Origin: Veillonellales bacterium
GTDB taxonomy: Bacteria > Bacillota > Negativicutes > Veillonellales > Dialisteraceae
Reading direction: 5' to 3'
DNA: 33,984 nt
Assembly: GCA_944390485.1 (NCBI GenBank)
Contig: CALXPQ010000004.1
Location: forward strand, 1 to 33,984
The stretch's first letter is position 1. Each line of letters begins with the position of its first letter. The notes beneath the pieces are model-generated. The model was not told where the DNA came from and did not search any database. It saw only the letters and a program-made list of their open reading frames with translations. Of this stretch, positions 22,937-29,729 are shown in pieces. The translations under genes were made by a program, and so were the position numbers.

Positions 22937-24045
22937 CAGCGGCCTCTCATCGGCGTCACCACATACTGATACGTCTTGTCCTCTTCCTGCTCCACGAGCA
23001 TCGGACCGTTTCTCAGCAGATGGAGGATCACCGTATCCCCTCTGGAATGCTTCAGGATGTCTTCCACATAGAAACAGTTGAAAATGATGTGGATGGGCTC
23101 GCCGGTGAGCTCCACCGGGATGGACGCCCGGGACGAGCCGATGGCCTTGTCCTCTTCATAGATGTCGAGGCGGCCGTCTTCGAAGTTGAAATTAATCGTC
23201 TTATAGCTCATGTCGCGGGAGATCGGCGAGACCATGGCCACCGCATCGCGGAACGCTTTCAGGTCCAGCACCGCCGTGCTGTCGAAGCGCGTGGGGATGA
23301 CCCGGTGATAGTCCGGATATTCGCCGTTGATCAGATTGGAAATGAAATAGGTGCTCCCGAAGGAGAACGCCACGTGGCTCTTCGCCCAGGAGATCTTCAC
23401 CATCTCCTCTTCCCCGGCGGGAAGCATGCGCACCACGTCCGTCATGACGGACGCCGGGACGATCATGCGGCCGGGCTGGTCCGCCGGCACGTCGAGAGTG
23501 ACTTCCTTCGCGGCGAGGCGATGCGTGTTCGTCGCCGCCATGGCGAAAGACGAGCCTTTGATTTCAAAGAGGATGCCCGTGAAGAAAGGCTTCTGCTTGT
23601 CCGTCGCCGCGGCATACTGGGTGAGATTCACCATGTCCGCCAGCGTCGCCGCCTTGACGGAGCAGCTGCTCGTATTTTCCATGGTCTCCACCATGGGAAA
23701 ATCATCGGTGCTGCGGATGGGGAAACGGTACACCGCGTTGCCTGCGCTGAAACGGACGAAGCCTTCGCTCTTGTTCTGTTCCATCACGACCTCTCCTGCG
23801 GGCAGGAGGCGAATCATCATCGGGAGCTGCGGCGCCGCGACTACGAGGTCTCCTTCTTCTTCCGTCACGGCCGGGCAGGTGGTGCGAATAGCGATGGAGA
23901 AATCGTTCGCCTGGAATTCGGCAACGCCTTTCGCAGCATGGATATAAATGCCGTTATTGGTGTTGGATGTAATTTTGTTCTGTGCTGCGCGCTGTACGAG
24001 GTCGAGGGCGCGGGCAAGCTCGTCTTTCTGGAAAATGATTTTCAT
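22936..24045 (-). CDS. dnaN: DNA polymerase III beta subunit (sliding clamp)
   Basis: The ring-shaped processivity factor of the replicase. The protein has 369 residues in three similar domains. The N-terminus MKIIFQKDELARALDLVQRA and the middle TNTHRLAAKEVTLDVPADQP are characteristic, and the C-terminus VTPMRGR ends like other DnaN proteins (MPMR-type), which shapes the clamp-binding pocket. The ATG at 24045 has an AAGGAG box. An in-frame extension to 24207 only translates origin DNA. It follows dnaA across the origin spacer. Confidence 0.96.
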   Translation of the reverse strand: MKIIFQKDELARALDLVQRAAQNKITSNTNNGIYIHAAKGVAEFQANDFSIAIRTTCPAVTEEEGDLVVAAPQLPMMIRLLPAGEVVMEQNKSEGFVRFSAGNAVYRFPIRSTDDFPMVETMENTSSCSVKAATLADMVNLTQYAAATDKQKPFFTGILFEIKGSSFAMAATNTHRLAAKEVTLDVPADQPGRMIVPASVMTDVVRMLPAGEEEMVKISWAKSHVAFSFGSTYFISNLINGEYPDYHRVIPTRFDSTAVLDLKAFRDAVAMVSPISRDMSYKTINFNFEDGRLDIYEEDKAIGSSRASIPVELTGEPIHIIFNCFYVEDILKHSRGDTVILHLLRNGPMLVEQEEDKTYQYVVTPMRGR

Positions 24046-24070
24046 GGGGTTCTCCTTTGACTGATACTGA

Positions 24071-24210
24071 TGAATGAATAAAAAGTAGTAGTAGCAGCAG
24101 TAGGGGCTGTGAATAAGTGAATAACTCTGTGAATAGCCGATATGGCCGGAGATTGTCCGATGGAGCAACTCTGTGAAAAACCGGGTTCCGTTATTCAGGG
24201 TTTTCACAGC
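24071..24210. other. oriC element in the dnaA-dnaN spacer (DnaA boxes, DnaA-trios, AT-rich stretch)
   Basis: Read on the plus strand: AT-rich DNA (about 24071-24084), then TAG-TAG-TAG-CAG-CAG-TAG (24086-24103), a GGGC spacer, then DnaA boxes TGTGAATAA (24108-24116, exact), AGTGAATAA (24116-24124), TGTGAATAG (24128-24136), and the weaker TGTGAAAAA (24172) and TTTTCACAG (24201). In Bacillus subtilis the order DnaA box, GC spacer, trinucleotide DnaA-trios and AT-rich unwinding region is the basal unwinding system, and it also lies between dnaA and dnaN. The CAG units are departures from the TAG/TAA trio consensus. Assignment as origin is by comparison, not by assay. Confidence 0.75.
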
Positions 24211-24253
24211 GCCGGCGGAAGGGCCGGAAATTCACAGGGTATCCACCGGCGAA

Positions 24254-25885
24254 TCACGGTTTTTTTAACAGTTCCCGCAGATGGTCGATGGATTTTTTGA
24301 GAGCGCTGTCTTCGGCGAGCGATTTGTCGATTTTCTTGCAGGCCTGAAGGACCGAGGTGTGGTCTTTCTTGTGGAATACGTTCGCAATGGACTGAAATGG
24401 TTCGTCCAGCTCCTTGCGGCAGAGGTACATGGCAATCTGCCGCGGGATGACAATGTTCTGCGGCCGGCCGCGTCCGAGGAGCTTCGTCCGGGGCACGTCG
24501 TACTCCCGGCATACGGTGTCGATGATGACGTCCATGGTGAGCTCTTTCGTCTGGTTGATGTAGGGATTGTCCCGGAGCACGTCCTTCGTGAGTTCGAGGG
24601 TGATGGTCTTCCTGAGAAGGCGCGCGTTGGCCAGCACTGTATTGTAGGCTCCTTCCAGCTCGCGGACGTTCTTGTTGATGTAGCGGGCAATGTATTCCAC
24701 CGCGTCCTGCGGGAAATCAATGTGATCCTGGATGGCGCGGGACTGCAGGATGGCGCAGCAGATCTCGAAGTCCGGCGGACTGATCTGCACCACGAGGCCG
24801 CTCGCGAAGCGCGATTTCAGCCGGTCTTCCATGGAGCTCAGATTCTCCGGCGTGGTGTCGCTGGTCAGGACGATGTTCTTCTGGCTCTCGAAGAGGACGT
24901 TGAACGTATTGAAGAGTTCGAACAGCGAGGATTCCTTATTGCCGAAGAACTGGATGTCGTCCAGGAGGAGCACGTCCACCGTGCGGTATTTCTGGCGGAA
25001 CTGCTCCTGCTTTTTGTCGCGGATGGCGAGGATCAGCTCATTGAAAAAAGCTTCGCTCGGCATGAGGAGGACTTTTTTATTCTTCGTGTGTTCGTACACG
25101 TAGTTCTCGATGGCGTGGAGAAGGTGCGTCTTGCCGAGGCCGGACGGGCCGTAGATGAAGAGCGGATTGAACGACCGATTGTAATCGTCGGCGACGACCT
25201 GCTTGGCCACGGCGAGCGCCGCTTCGTAAGCCATGCGGTTGCAGTTGCCGAAGACGAAATTGTCGAACGTGTGAGGCGACGTTTTTTTCTTTTCCGGTTC
25301 CGGGGCGGCGTCCCTGTCCGACGGGAAGAGGCTGATCTCTCTGCCTTCGGCGGACTTCTTTTCGCGGATGCGGTCCTGGATGCTCGGGAGCTCCGTCTCT
25401 TCCACGGATCTCGGCTGGATCTTCGCGAGGTCGATGGGCGGCGCAAGCGGCTTATCCGCCGGCGCGGGAGCCGGGGTGCCGAAGGGATCGGGCGTCTCGC
25501 GCACAGCCGGCGCGTCGGGGAACGGCGCTTCCGGTTCCTGGGTGACAGCTGAAACAGGTTTCGGAGCAGGAACTGGCGCCGGTACAGAGTCCGGTGCCGG
25601 TGCGGCCGGCATGGGAGCCGGGTCCGGCTGGGGGTTGCCAGCGTTCGGATTGAGGAGGATCTCCACCGTGACCGGTGTACCGGTCTCCGCGGAGAGGACC
25701 TGGGTGATGGTGGATTTGTAGACGTTCTGCATCCACTGGTACAGATACGGCTTGTTCACCATGATGGTAAAGACGCCCTTCTCGTAGCTGTACGGGAAGG
25801 TCTGCGACTGGAACATGGAATAGAACTGGAAGTTGTGTTCCTGCACGTAGGAGAGCAGGTGCTCCCACAGGGAAAATAGGTCCAT
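24254..25885 (-). CDS. dnaA: chromosomal replication initiator DnaA
   Basis: DnaA binds oriC, melts it and loads the helicase. Domain I spans about 1-80. Domain II is a long Pro/Ala-rich linker (about 85-200, with runs such as APAPDSVPAPVPAPKP). Domain III is the AAA+ module with Walker A GPSGLGKT (246-253) and Walker B LLLDDIQFF (306-314). Domain IV has the DNA-binding signature FHKKDHTSVLQACKKI. The ATG at 25885 follows an AAAGGA box; a longer frame to 26020 runs into the upstream origin DNA. At 543 residues it is longer than the usual 440-470, and the linker accounts for the difference. Confidence 0.97.
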   Translation of the reverse strand: MDLFSLWEHLLSYVQEHNFQFYSMFQSQTFPYSYEKGVFTIMVNKPYLYQWMQNVYKSTITQVLSAETGTPVTVEILLNPNAGNPQPDPAPMPAAPAPDSVPAPVPAPKPVSAVTQEPEAPFPDAPAVRETPDPFGTPAPAPADKPLAPPIDLAKIQPRSVEETELPSIQDRIREKKSAEGREISLFPSDRDAAPEPEKKKTSPHTFDNFVFGNCNRMAYEAALAVAKQVVADDYNRSFNPLFIYGPSGLGKTHLLHAIENYVYEHTKNKKVLLMPSEAFFNELILAIRDKKQEQFRQKYRTVDVLLLDDIQFFGNKESSLFELFNTFNVLFESQKNIVLTSDTTPENLSSMEDRLKSRFASGLVVQISPPDFEICCAILQSRAIQDHIDFPQDAVEYIARYINKNVRELEGAYNTVLANARLLRKTITLELTKDVLRDNPYINQTKELTMDVIIDTVCREYDVPRTKLLGRGRPQNIVIPRQIAMYLCRKELDEPFQSIANVFHKKDHTSVLQACKKIDKSLAEDSALKKSIDHLRELLKKP

Positions 25886-25916
25886 AAGCGGTCCTTTCTG
25901 CCGGAGTCGTCCTCCG

Positions 25917-26060
25917 GGTGAATAAGGCTGTGAAAAACCTGTGCATAAATGTGAGTTTCGGTGAAGAACTGAATCTGCAGATTTTTTATTTTTCCCGTAT
26001 TTATCGGGGATTTCAGGCATAGAGAAAATTGTGGATTGTCGGTTTTCTCTCTGTGAATAA
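25917..26060. other. DnaA-box cluster upstream of dnaA (second part of oriC)
   Basis: Boxes on the plus strand are GGTGAATAA (25917), TGTGAAAAA (25929), TGTGCATAA (25940-25948, exact consensus), TGTGGATTG (26030) and TGTGAATAA (26052-26060, exact). An AT-rich run around 25978-26003 lies in the middle. Together with the dnaA-dnaN spacer this would form a bipartite origin, as in Bacillus subtilis. It also contains the dnaA leader, so the boxes may mediate autorepression. Confidence 0.68.
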
Positions 26061-26064
26061 CTTT

Positions 26065-26073
26065 ATTGTACCA
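26065..26073 (-). promoter_or_regulatory. extended -10 promoter of dnaA
   Basis: The minus strand reads TGG followed by TACAAT. Transcription would start near 26058, inside the exact DnaA box at 26052-26060, a layout suited to autoregulation. No good -35 is visible. Confidence 0.58.
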
Positions 26074-26148
26074 GAAATTTTTCACAAAGGAAAATGGCCG
26101 GTTCGCGGGGCTGTCCGTCAGGAAAGGCGGAGGGGAAACTAAAATGTA

Positions 26149-26177
26149 TTGTGACGCCGGAGCGGCTGTGCTATGCT
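26149..26177 (+). promoter_or_regulatory. promoter of the HutP-like gene
   Basis: -35 TTGTGA (26149-26154), a 17-nt spacer, and -10 TATGCT (26172-26177). Transcription would start near 26184. Confidence 0.6.
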
Positions 26178-26187
26178 TTTCCTGCAT

Positions 26188-26213
26188 GGTCCCGGATGGG
26201 AACGGCCGGGACC
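26188..26213 (+). promoter_or_regulatory. hairpin in the leader of the HutP-like gene
   Basis: ggtcccgg and ccgggacc form a perfect 8-bp stem with a 10-nt loop right at the 5' end of the predicted transcript, about 30 nt before the start codon. No T-run follows, so it is not a simple terminator. It could stabilise the RNA or be an autoregulatory site. Confidence 0.5.
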
Positions 26214-26242
26214 CGTTTGTCTGATGGAAAGGACGGCCGACG

Positions 26243-26686
26243 ATGATCGATTTCTCTGCTTTTCTGGATCTGGAACACGCGCACATCTGCCGGCTCGCCA
26301 TCCTGCTGGCCATGACCCGGACGGACGAAGAGGAAAAGGAGATGATCCGCCTCTACCGGGAGCAGCATTTGAAAGCGGCGGCGACGACCATCTCCGGGTA
26401 CAGCATGTCCTTCGAGGAGACCGTCATCCGCAACGTGGTCAATCTGTGCCTCAATACGCATCTCATCGACCGGAAGCGGGGCCACGTGCACCCGGTGGCC
26501 CACTGCGTGCTGGAAGCGGCGCAGAGCACGCGGGCGGCGGATGCGATCGGACAGAATTTCCGGTTCAAGGCGGCGGCCGTGCGGCGGGGCGACGAATTTT
26601 CTCTCTGTTTCTACGGGGATCTGGGGATGCATCCCCTGTCCAGCCACAAGTCCATCGGCGTGGGCTATCAGATCCTCGGCCTGTGA
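26243..26686 (+). CDS. HutP-like RNA-binding regulator
   Basis: A 147-residue protein that aligns by eye with Bacillus HutP, the histidine- and Mg-dependent RNA-binding antiterminator of the hut operon. The shared landmarks are HPVAH (His83 and His87, matching the HxxxH of HutP), then FRFKAAAVRRG and FSLCFYGDLGMHP, and SHKSIGVGYQI at the C-terminus with His135, matching the third metal/ligand His. Length and order agree with the family. No histidine-use genes lie near it, so it may act on a distant or a different target. An AAAGGA box precedes the ATG. It is the first gene to the right of oriC and is divergent from dnaA. Confidence 0.72.
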   Translation: MIDFSAFLDLEHAHICRLAILLAMTRTDEEEKEMIRLYREQHLKAAATTISGYSMSFEETVIRNVVNLCLNTHLIDRKRGHVHPVAHCVLEAAQSTRAADAIGQNFRFKAAAVRRGDEFSLCFYGDLGMHPLSSHKSIGVGYQILGL

Positions 26687-26690
26687 GAAG

Positions 26691-26732
26691 GCAAAAGAAA
26701 AAACGCAGGATGTCCTGCGTTTTTTCTTTTGC
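26691..26732. terminator. bidirectional terminator with a 20-bp perfect stem
   Basis: The 20-nt arm gcaaaagaaaaaacgcagga and its exact complement enclose a 2-nt loop. The A-rich and T-rich halves give a T-run in both directions, serving the convergent HutP-like and nitrilase genes. Confidence 0.92.
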
Positions 26733-26742
26733 GCGGATTCAC

Positions 26743-27807
26743 TCAGTCTTCCGTGTCGGCCGGTTCCGTGTACGGGAAGAGCTCCTCCCCTTCGTCGTCC
26801 GTTTCCGCGTACAGGTAAGCCGTGCGGCGGTGGGTGCGGTTGATGTGAAGCTGAAAGATGTCGAAGCGCTGGTACGCGCCGTAGATATCGTGGATGCCTT
26901 TCGGGGCGATCTCATTGGCGATGTCGATGTCCGCGTAGGCGATGCCGTCTTCGTTGTCCGTGAGGACTTCCGAGCAGGGCACGCCGGCGGGCGAGGCGAT
27001 CATGGTCATGGCGTAGGGCTTGTTCTCATCGGCCAGATGGAGCAGCCATTCCCGGGTCTTCTCGTCCCCTTCGGTCATCTGCATGACGGCGTCTTCATCC
27101 AGGACGGCGGAGCAGCAGATGTTGTACACCTTCGACTCGAAGGCGTGGCCGCAGGTGCGGACGCGGAGGCAGTCCTCGTAGTTCGTGGCGGCGCGGAACG
27201 TGGGCCAGCAGGCGGGATAGATGGAGATGTGCACCTGCTCGCCCTGCGAGCCCAGGGCGTACCGGGCGAGGGTGTTGGAATTTTCACCGCAGATGAGCGT
27301 GCCGATGCGGCCGAGCGCCGTCTCGTGGGTCGTGAGGGACGAGCCGTCCCCGAAGGACCACACAAGCTTCTCGCCCCACGTGGGCAGGATCTTCCGGTGA
27401 TGGCCGATGAGATTGCCTTCGTCGTCGAAGAGCAGGCTCGTGTTCCACATGGTGCCGAAATTCACGGTGCTCTTCTCGCAGACGCCCACGGAGAGGTAGA
27501 CGCCGTTGTCCCGGGCGATCTGCTGGAGCCGGGCGAAGGCCGGGCCGGGCACTTCCACCGCATTCTCATAGAGGCGCTTGAAGAGCGGATGCTGGTCCAC
27601 CGGCGGCAGGAACAGGCACCAGTACGGAAAGGTCGGGACGAACGACTCGGGGAAGACCACGAGCTTCGCGCCGTTGTCCGCGGCTTCTTTCACTTTGTCC
27701 GCGATCTTTTCGATGGTGGCGTCCCGGTCGAGGAAGACCGGCGCGGTCTGAACGGCGGCCGCTCTGAATTTCGGATAGACGTCGCCTGCAAATTTCTTTT
27801 CTTCCAT
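26743..27807 (-). CDS. nitrilase/carbon-nitrogen hydrolase family protein
   Basis: A 354-residue enzyme of the nitrilase superfamily, with the catalytic triad Glu54 (FPESF), Lys139 (HHRKILPT) and Cys173 (LICGENSN). A second conserved Glu (Glu146, in PTWGEKLVW) sits where nitrilases carry one. The length and the PTFPYW and HHRKILPTWGEKLVW blocks resemble true nitrilases (nitrile to carboxylic acid) more than amidases, but the substrate is not determined. It follows the DASS transporter by 53 nt on the same strand and has an AGGAGG box, so the pair forms an operon. The transporter may move the carboxylate product or a related acid; that link is inference. Confidence 0.88.
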   Translation of the reverse strand: MEEKKFAGDVYPKFRAAAVQTAPVFLDRDATIEKIADKVKEAADNGAKLVVFPESFVPTFPYWCLFLPPVDQHPLFKRLYENAVEVPGPAFARLQQIARDNGVYLSVGVCEKSTVNFGTMWNTSLLFDDEGNLIGHHRKILPTWGEKLVWSFGDGSSLTTHETALGRIGTLICGENSNTLARYALGSQGEQVHISIYPACWPTFRAATNYEDCLRVRTCGHAFESKVYNICCSAVLDEDAVMQMTEGDEKTREWLLHLADENKPYAMTMIASPAGVPCSEVLTDNEDGIAYADIDIANEIAPKGIHDIYGAYQRFDIFQLHINRTHRRTAYLYAETDDEGEELFPYTEPADTED

Positions 27808-27860
27808 GGAAAATTCCTCCTTATCAAATACTCTGCGGATGCAGAGAAATCACAAACGGA

Positions 27861-29270
27861 TCAGGGAATGAGGCCGAGCATCTGCCAGTACGGGACGCTC
27901 GCCGTGAGCGCGAGGATGCTCACGATGTGGAACGTGAGGCAGAACGGTACGAGCTTCGCGTGGTCGAGCTTCTCGTCCCCGCCGGCGGAATTGAACGCCG
28001 CGAGGAAGTTCACGTTCTGATACTTGGTGAAATACGGATAAACCACACAGTACGCGCACATGGCGGCGACCCACGGGCTCATGCCCGCGTCGATGCAGAA
28101 CGGGGACAGCACCACGATGAAGAGCGCATAGCACGTCGTCATGTCCACGATGATGAAGCGGGCGATGAGCGCCGCTGCGCCTACGGTGAAGACGAAGAGA
28201 TAGGGATTGCTGATGAGGGCCGACATGGGGCCGCCGAACGTCGCGCCGAGCCATTTGTCGATGCCCGTCGTGGTGATGGCGTTCGCCAGATTAATCGCGC
28301 CGCCCATGAAGCAGATCACGTTCCAGCTGATGCGCTGGTTGAAATCGGCCACCTTCACGACGCCCAGAGCGAGCAGCACGCACAGGCCGCCGATGGCGGT
28401 GATGGCCGCGGGGACGGAGAGCACCTGTTCGAGCACCCAGAAGAAGACGCACACCAGGAGCACCGCGAGGGTGAGTTTCTCGTCCCGGTTCATCGGGCCG
28501 AGGCCGTCCGCCATGGCGCGGATGTCTTCTTTCGTGACTTTCGGCGCGTGCTCCGGCGTGTAGTGGAACTGGATGAGCAGGAAGCCCGCCACGGCGCTGA
28601 TGAGGAGCCACGGCACCGAGGCGATGAGCCAGAAGGTCCAGGTGAACTGTTCCTGCACGGCGGCCGGGAAGAGGCCGAGGATGATGTAGGCGAAGAAGGA
28701 CGCGGAGAGGAACGCCTGGCTGAGCTGGTTATAGCCGAGGTACATGGAGGACCAGAGGCCCGCCATGCCTTTCGACCGGTGCTGGTAACCGAGCTTCTCC
28801 CCGATGTCCGTCGCCATGGCGCCCACGATGGACACCTTGACGATGGTGGACGGGATGAAAGGCCCGATGAAGAGGCCCGACCCCATGAGGGCGAGCGACT
28901 GGCCGCGGAACGTGGGCGGCGCGATGCTCATGACCTTGAGCGCCACCCGCGCGAGGAGCCCGCTCTTCGAGACGGCCACGCTGATGCCCATGGCCGCGAT
29001 GAGGAGCCACACCGTCGAGCTGGAGAAGCTGCCGAACGCCGACTGGAAAGGCATGATGCCGAGCAGCACCCACGCGGAGCACATCACGAAAATGCACACG
29101 AAGTCCGGCACCGCGTTCGTCATCCAGTTCACGATGGCCCAGGCGAGCAGGCCGAGCACCCACATGGCGGGCTGGCCGAGCCCTTCCGGCGCGGGACAGA
29201 ACCCGATGGCCAGCCCCAGCGCGACGGCCGCCGCTTCCGAGAGCAGCTTCTTTCTTGTTTCGTTTTCCAA
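27861..29270 (-). CDS. DASS/SLC13-type anion:sodium symporter
   Basis: A membrane carrier of 469 residues with about 12-13 hydrophobic segments, of the divalent-anion:sodium symporter group that takes up dicarboxylates, tricarboxylates or sulfate. The signature regions include MGSGLFIGPFIPSTIVKVSI in the first half and ISWNVICFMGGAINLANAIT in the second. I chose the TTG at 29270 because an AGGAGG box stands 8 nt before it. A GTG at 29279 overlaps that box and is unlikely. It heads an operon with the nitrilase, behind a structured leader of about 130 nt. The substrate is not readable from the sequence. Confidence 0.85.
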   Translation of the reverse strand: MENETRKKLLSEAAAVALGLAIGFCPAPEGLGQPAMWVLGLLAWAIVNWMTNAVPDFVCIFVMCSAWVLLGIMPFQSAFGSFSSSTVWLLIAAMGISVAVSKSGLLARVALKVMSIAPPTFRGQSLALMGSGLFIGPFIPSTIVKVSIVGAMATDIGEKLGYQHRSKGMAGLWSSMYLGYNQLSQAFLSASFFAYIILGLFPAAVQEQFTWTFWLIASVPWLLISAVAGFLLIQFHYTPEHAPKVTKEDIRAMADGLGPMNRDEKLTLAVLLVCVFFWVLEQVLSVPAAITAIGGLCVLLALGVVKVADFNQRISWNVICFMGGAINLANAITTTGIDKWLGATFGGPMSALISNPYLFVFTVGAAALIARFIIVDMTTCYALFIVVLSPFCIDAGMSPWVAAMCAYCVVYPYFTKYQNVNFLAAFNSAGGDEKLDHAKLVPFCLTFHIVSILALTASVPYWQMLGLIP

Positions 29271-29302
29271 AAGATCCACCTCCTGAAAAGAGAAAATAAA
29301 AA

Positions 29303-29351
29303 GACAGCATACCGAACAATCCCGCCCATGGGATTTTGCTGATATGCTGTC
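29303..29351 (-). promoter_or_regulatory. structured leader with terminator-like hairpin before the DASS-nitrilase operon
   Basis: On the minus strand gacagcata and tatgctgtc pair over 9 bp and are followed by CTTTTTATTTT. Inside the loop aatccc and gggatt make a second helix (29318-29335). The structure lies between the promoter and the ribosome site, as an attenuator would. No known riboswitch family was recognised. Confidence 0.55.
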
Positions 29352-29410
29352 AAAAATTTGGCTGAATGAAAATGGATTTGCTGTGATGCTGTATGTGATT
29401 TTCTATATGA

Positions 29411-29439
29411 AATATAACATGAGAAGCCCGGTCCTTCAA
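29411..29439 (-). promoter_or_regulatory. promoter of the DASS-nitrilase operon
   Basis: The minus strand shows -35 TTGAAG (29434-29439), 17 nt, and -10 TATATT (29411-29416) with an extended TGT in front. Transcription would start near 29404. The DNA from here to 29564 is AT-rich and holds no gene. Confidence 0.65.
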
Positions 29440-29564
29440 GACGATATAGTTCGGCTGCATGGGGTATCTTAGGAATAAGACAGGCATAAGAAGAAATAAT
29501 TTTTATATTATTTTATCTGATATCTAATACTGAAATTAGAAAAATGAGAAACGGGCGCGGGCAG

Positions 29565-29591
29565 CAAAAAAACCCGGAGACAGGCTCCGGG
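29565..29591 (-). terminator. terminator of the tRNA-Arg gene
   Basis: On the minus strand cccggagcc and ctccggg pair around a short loop and are followed by seven T's, beginning 4 nt beyond the CCA end of the tRNA. Confidence 0.88.
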
Positions 29592-29594
29592 CCA

Positions 29595-29671
29595 TGGTGC
29601 GCCCAATGTGATTCGAACACACGACACACGGTTTAGGAAACCGCTGCTCTATCCAGCTGAGCTATGGACGC
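29595..29671 (-). tRNA. tRNA-Arg (anticodon CCU)
   Basis: A 77-nt cloverleaf with an encoded CCA end. The acceptor arms gcgtcca and tgggcgc pair fully (one G-U), the D arm contains agctcagctggatagagc, the anticodon loop is ttCCTaa, and the T arm contains ttcgaat. The anticodon CCU reads the arginine codon AGG, rare in GC-rich genomes of this kind. Confidence 0.95.
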
Positions 29672-29694
29672 ATGAAGGAAAGATTCCGTCCCTC

Positions 29695-29703
29695 AGTATA
29701 TCA
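29695..29703 (-). promoter_or_regulatory. extended -10 promoter of the tRNA-Arg gene
   Basis: The minus strand reads TGA followed by TATACT. A weak -35 (TTCCCC) is 17 nt upstream. It lies between the SAP-domain gene's stop and the tRNA, so the tRNA is probably made independently. Confidence 0.55.
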
Positions 29704-29729
29704 CATCCCCGCCGCATGGGGAATGCGTC

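Noticed and set aside
26173..28020. Plus-strand open frame of 615 codons
   Set aside because: It crosses the HutP-like gene out of frame, the 20-bp terminator and the antisense of the nitrilase. There are no domain features.
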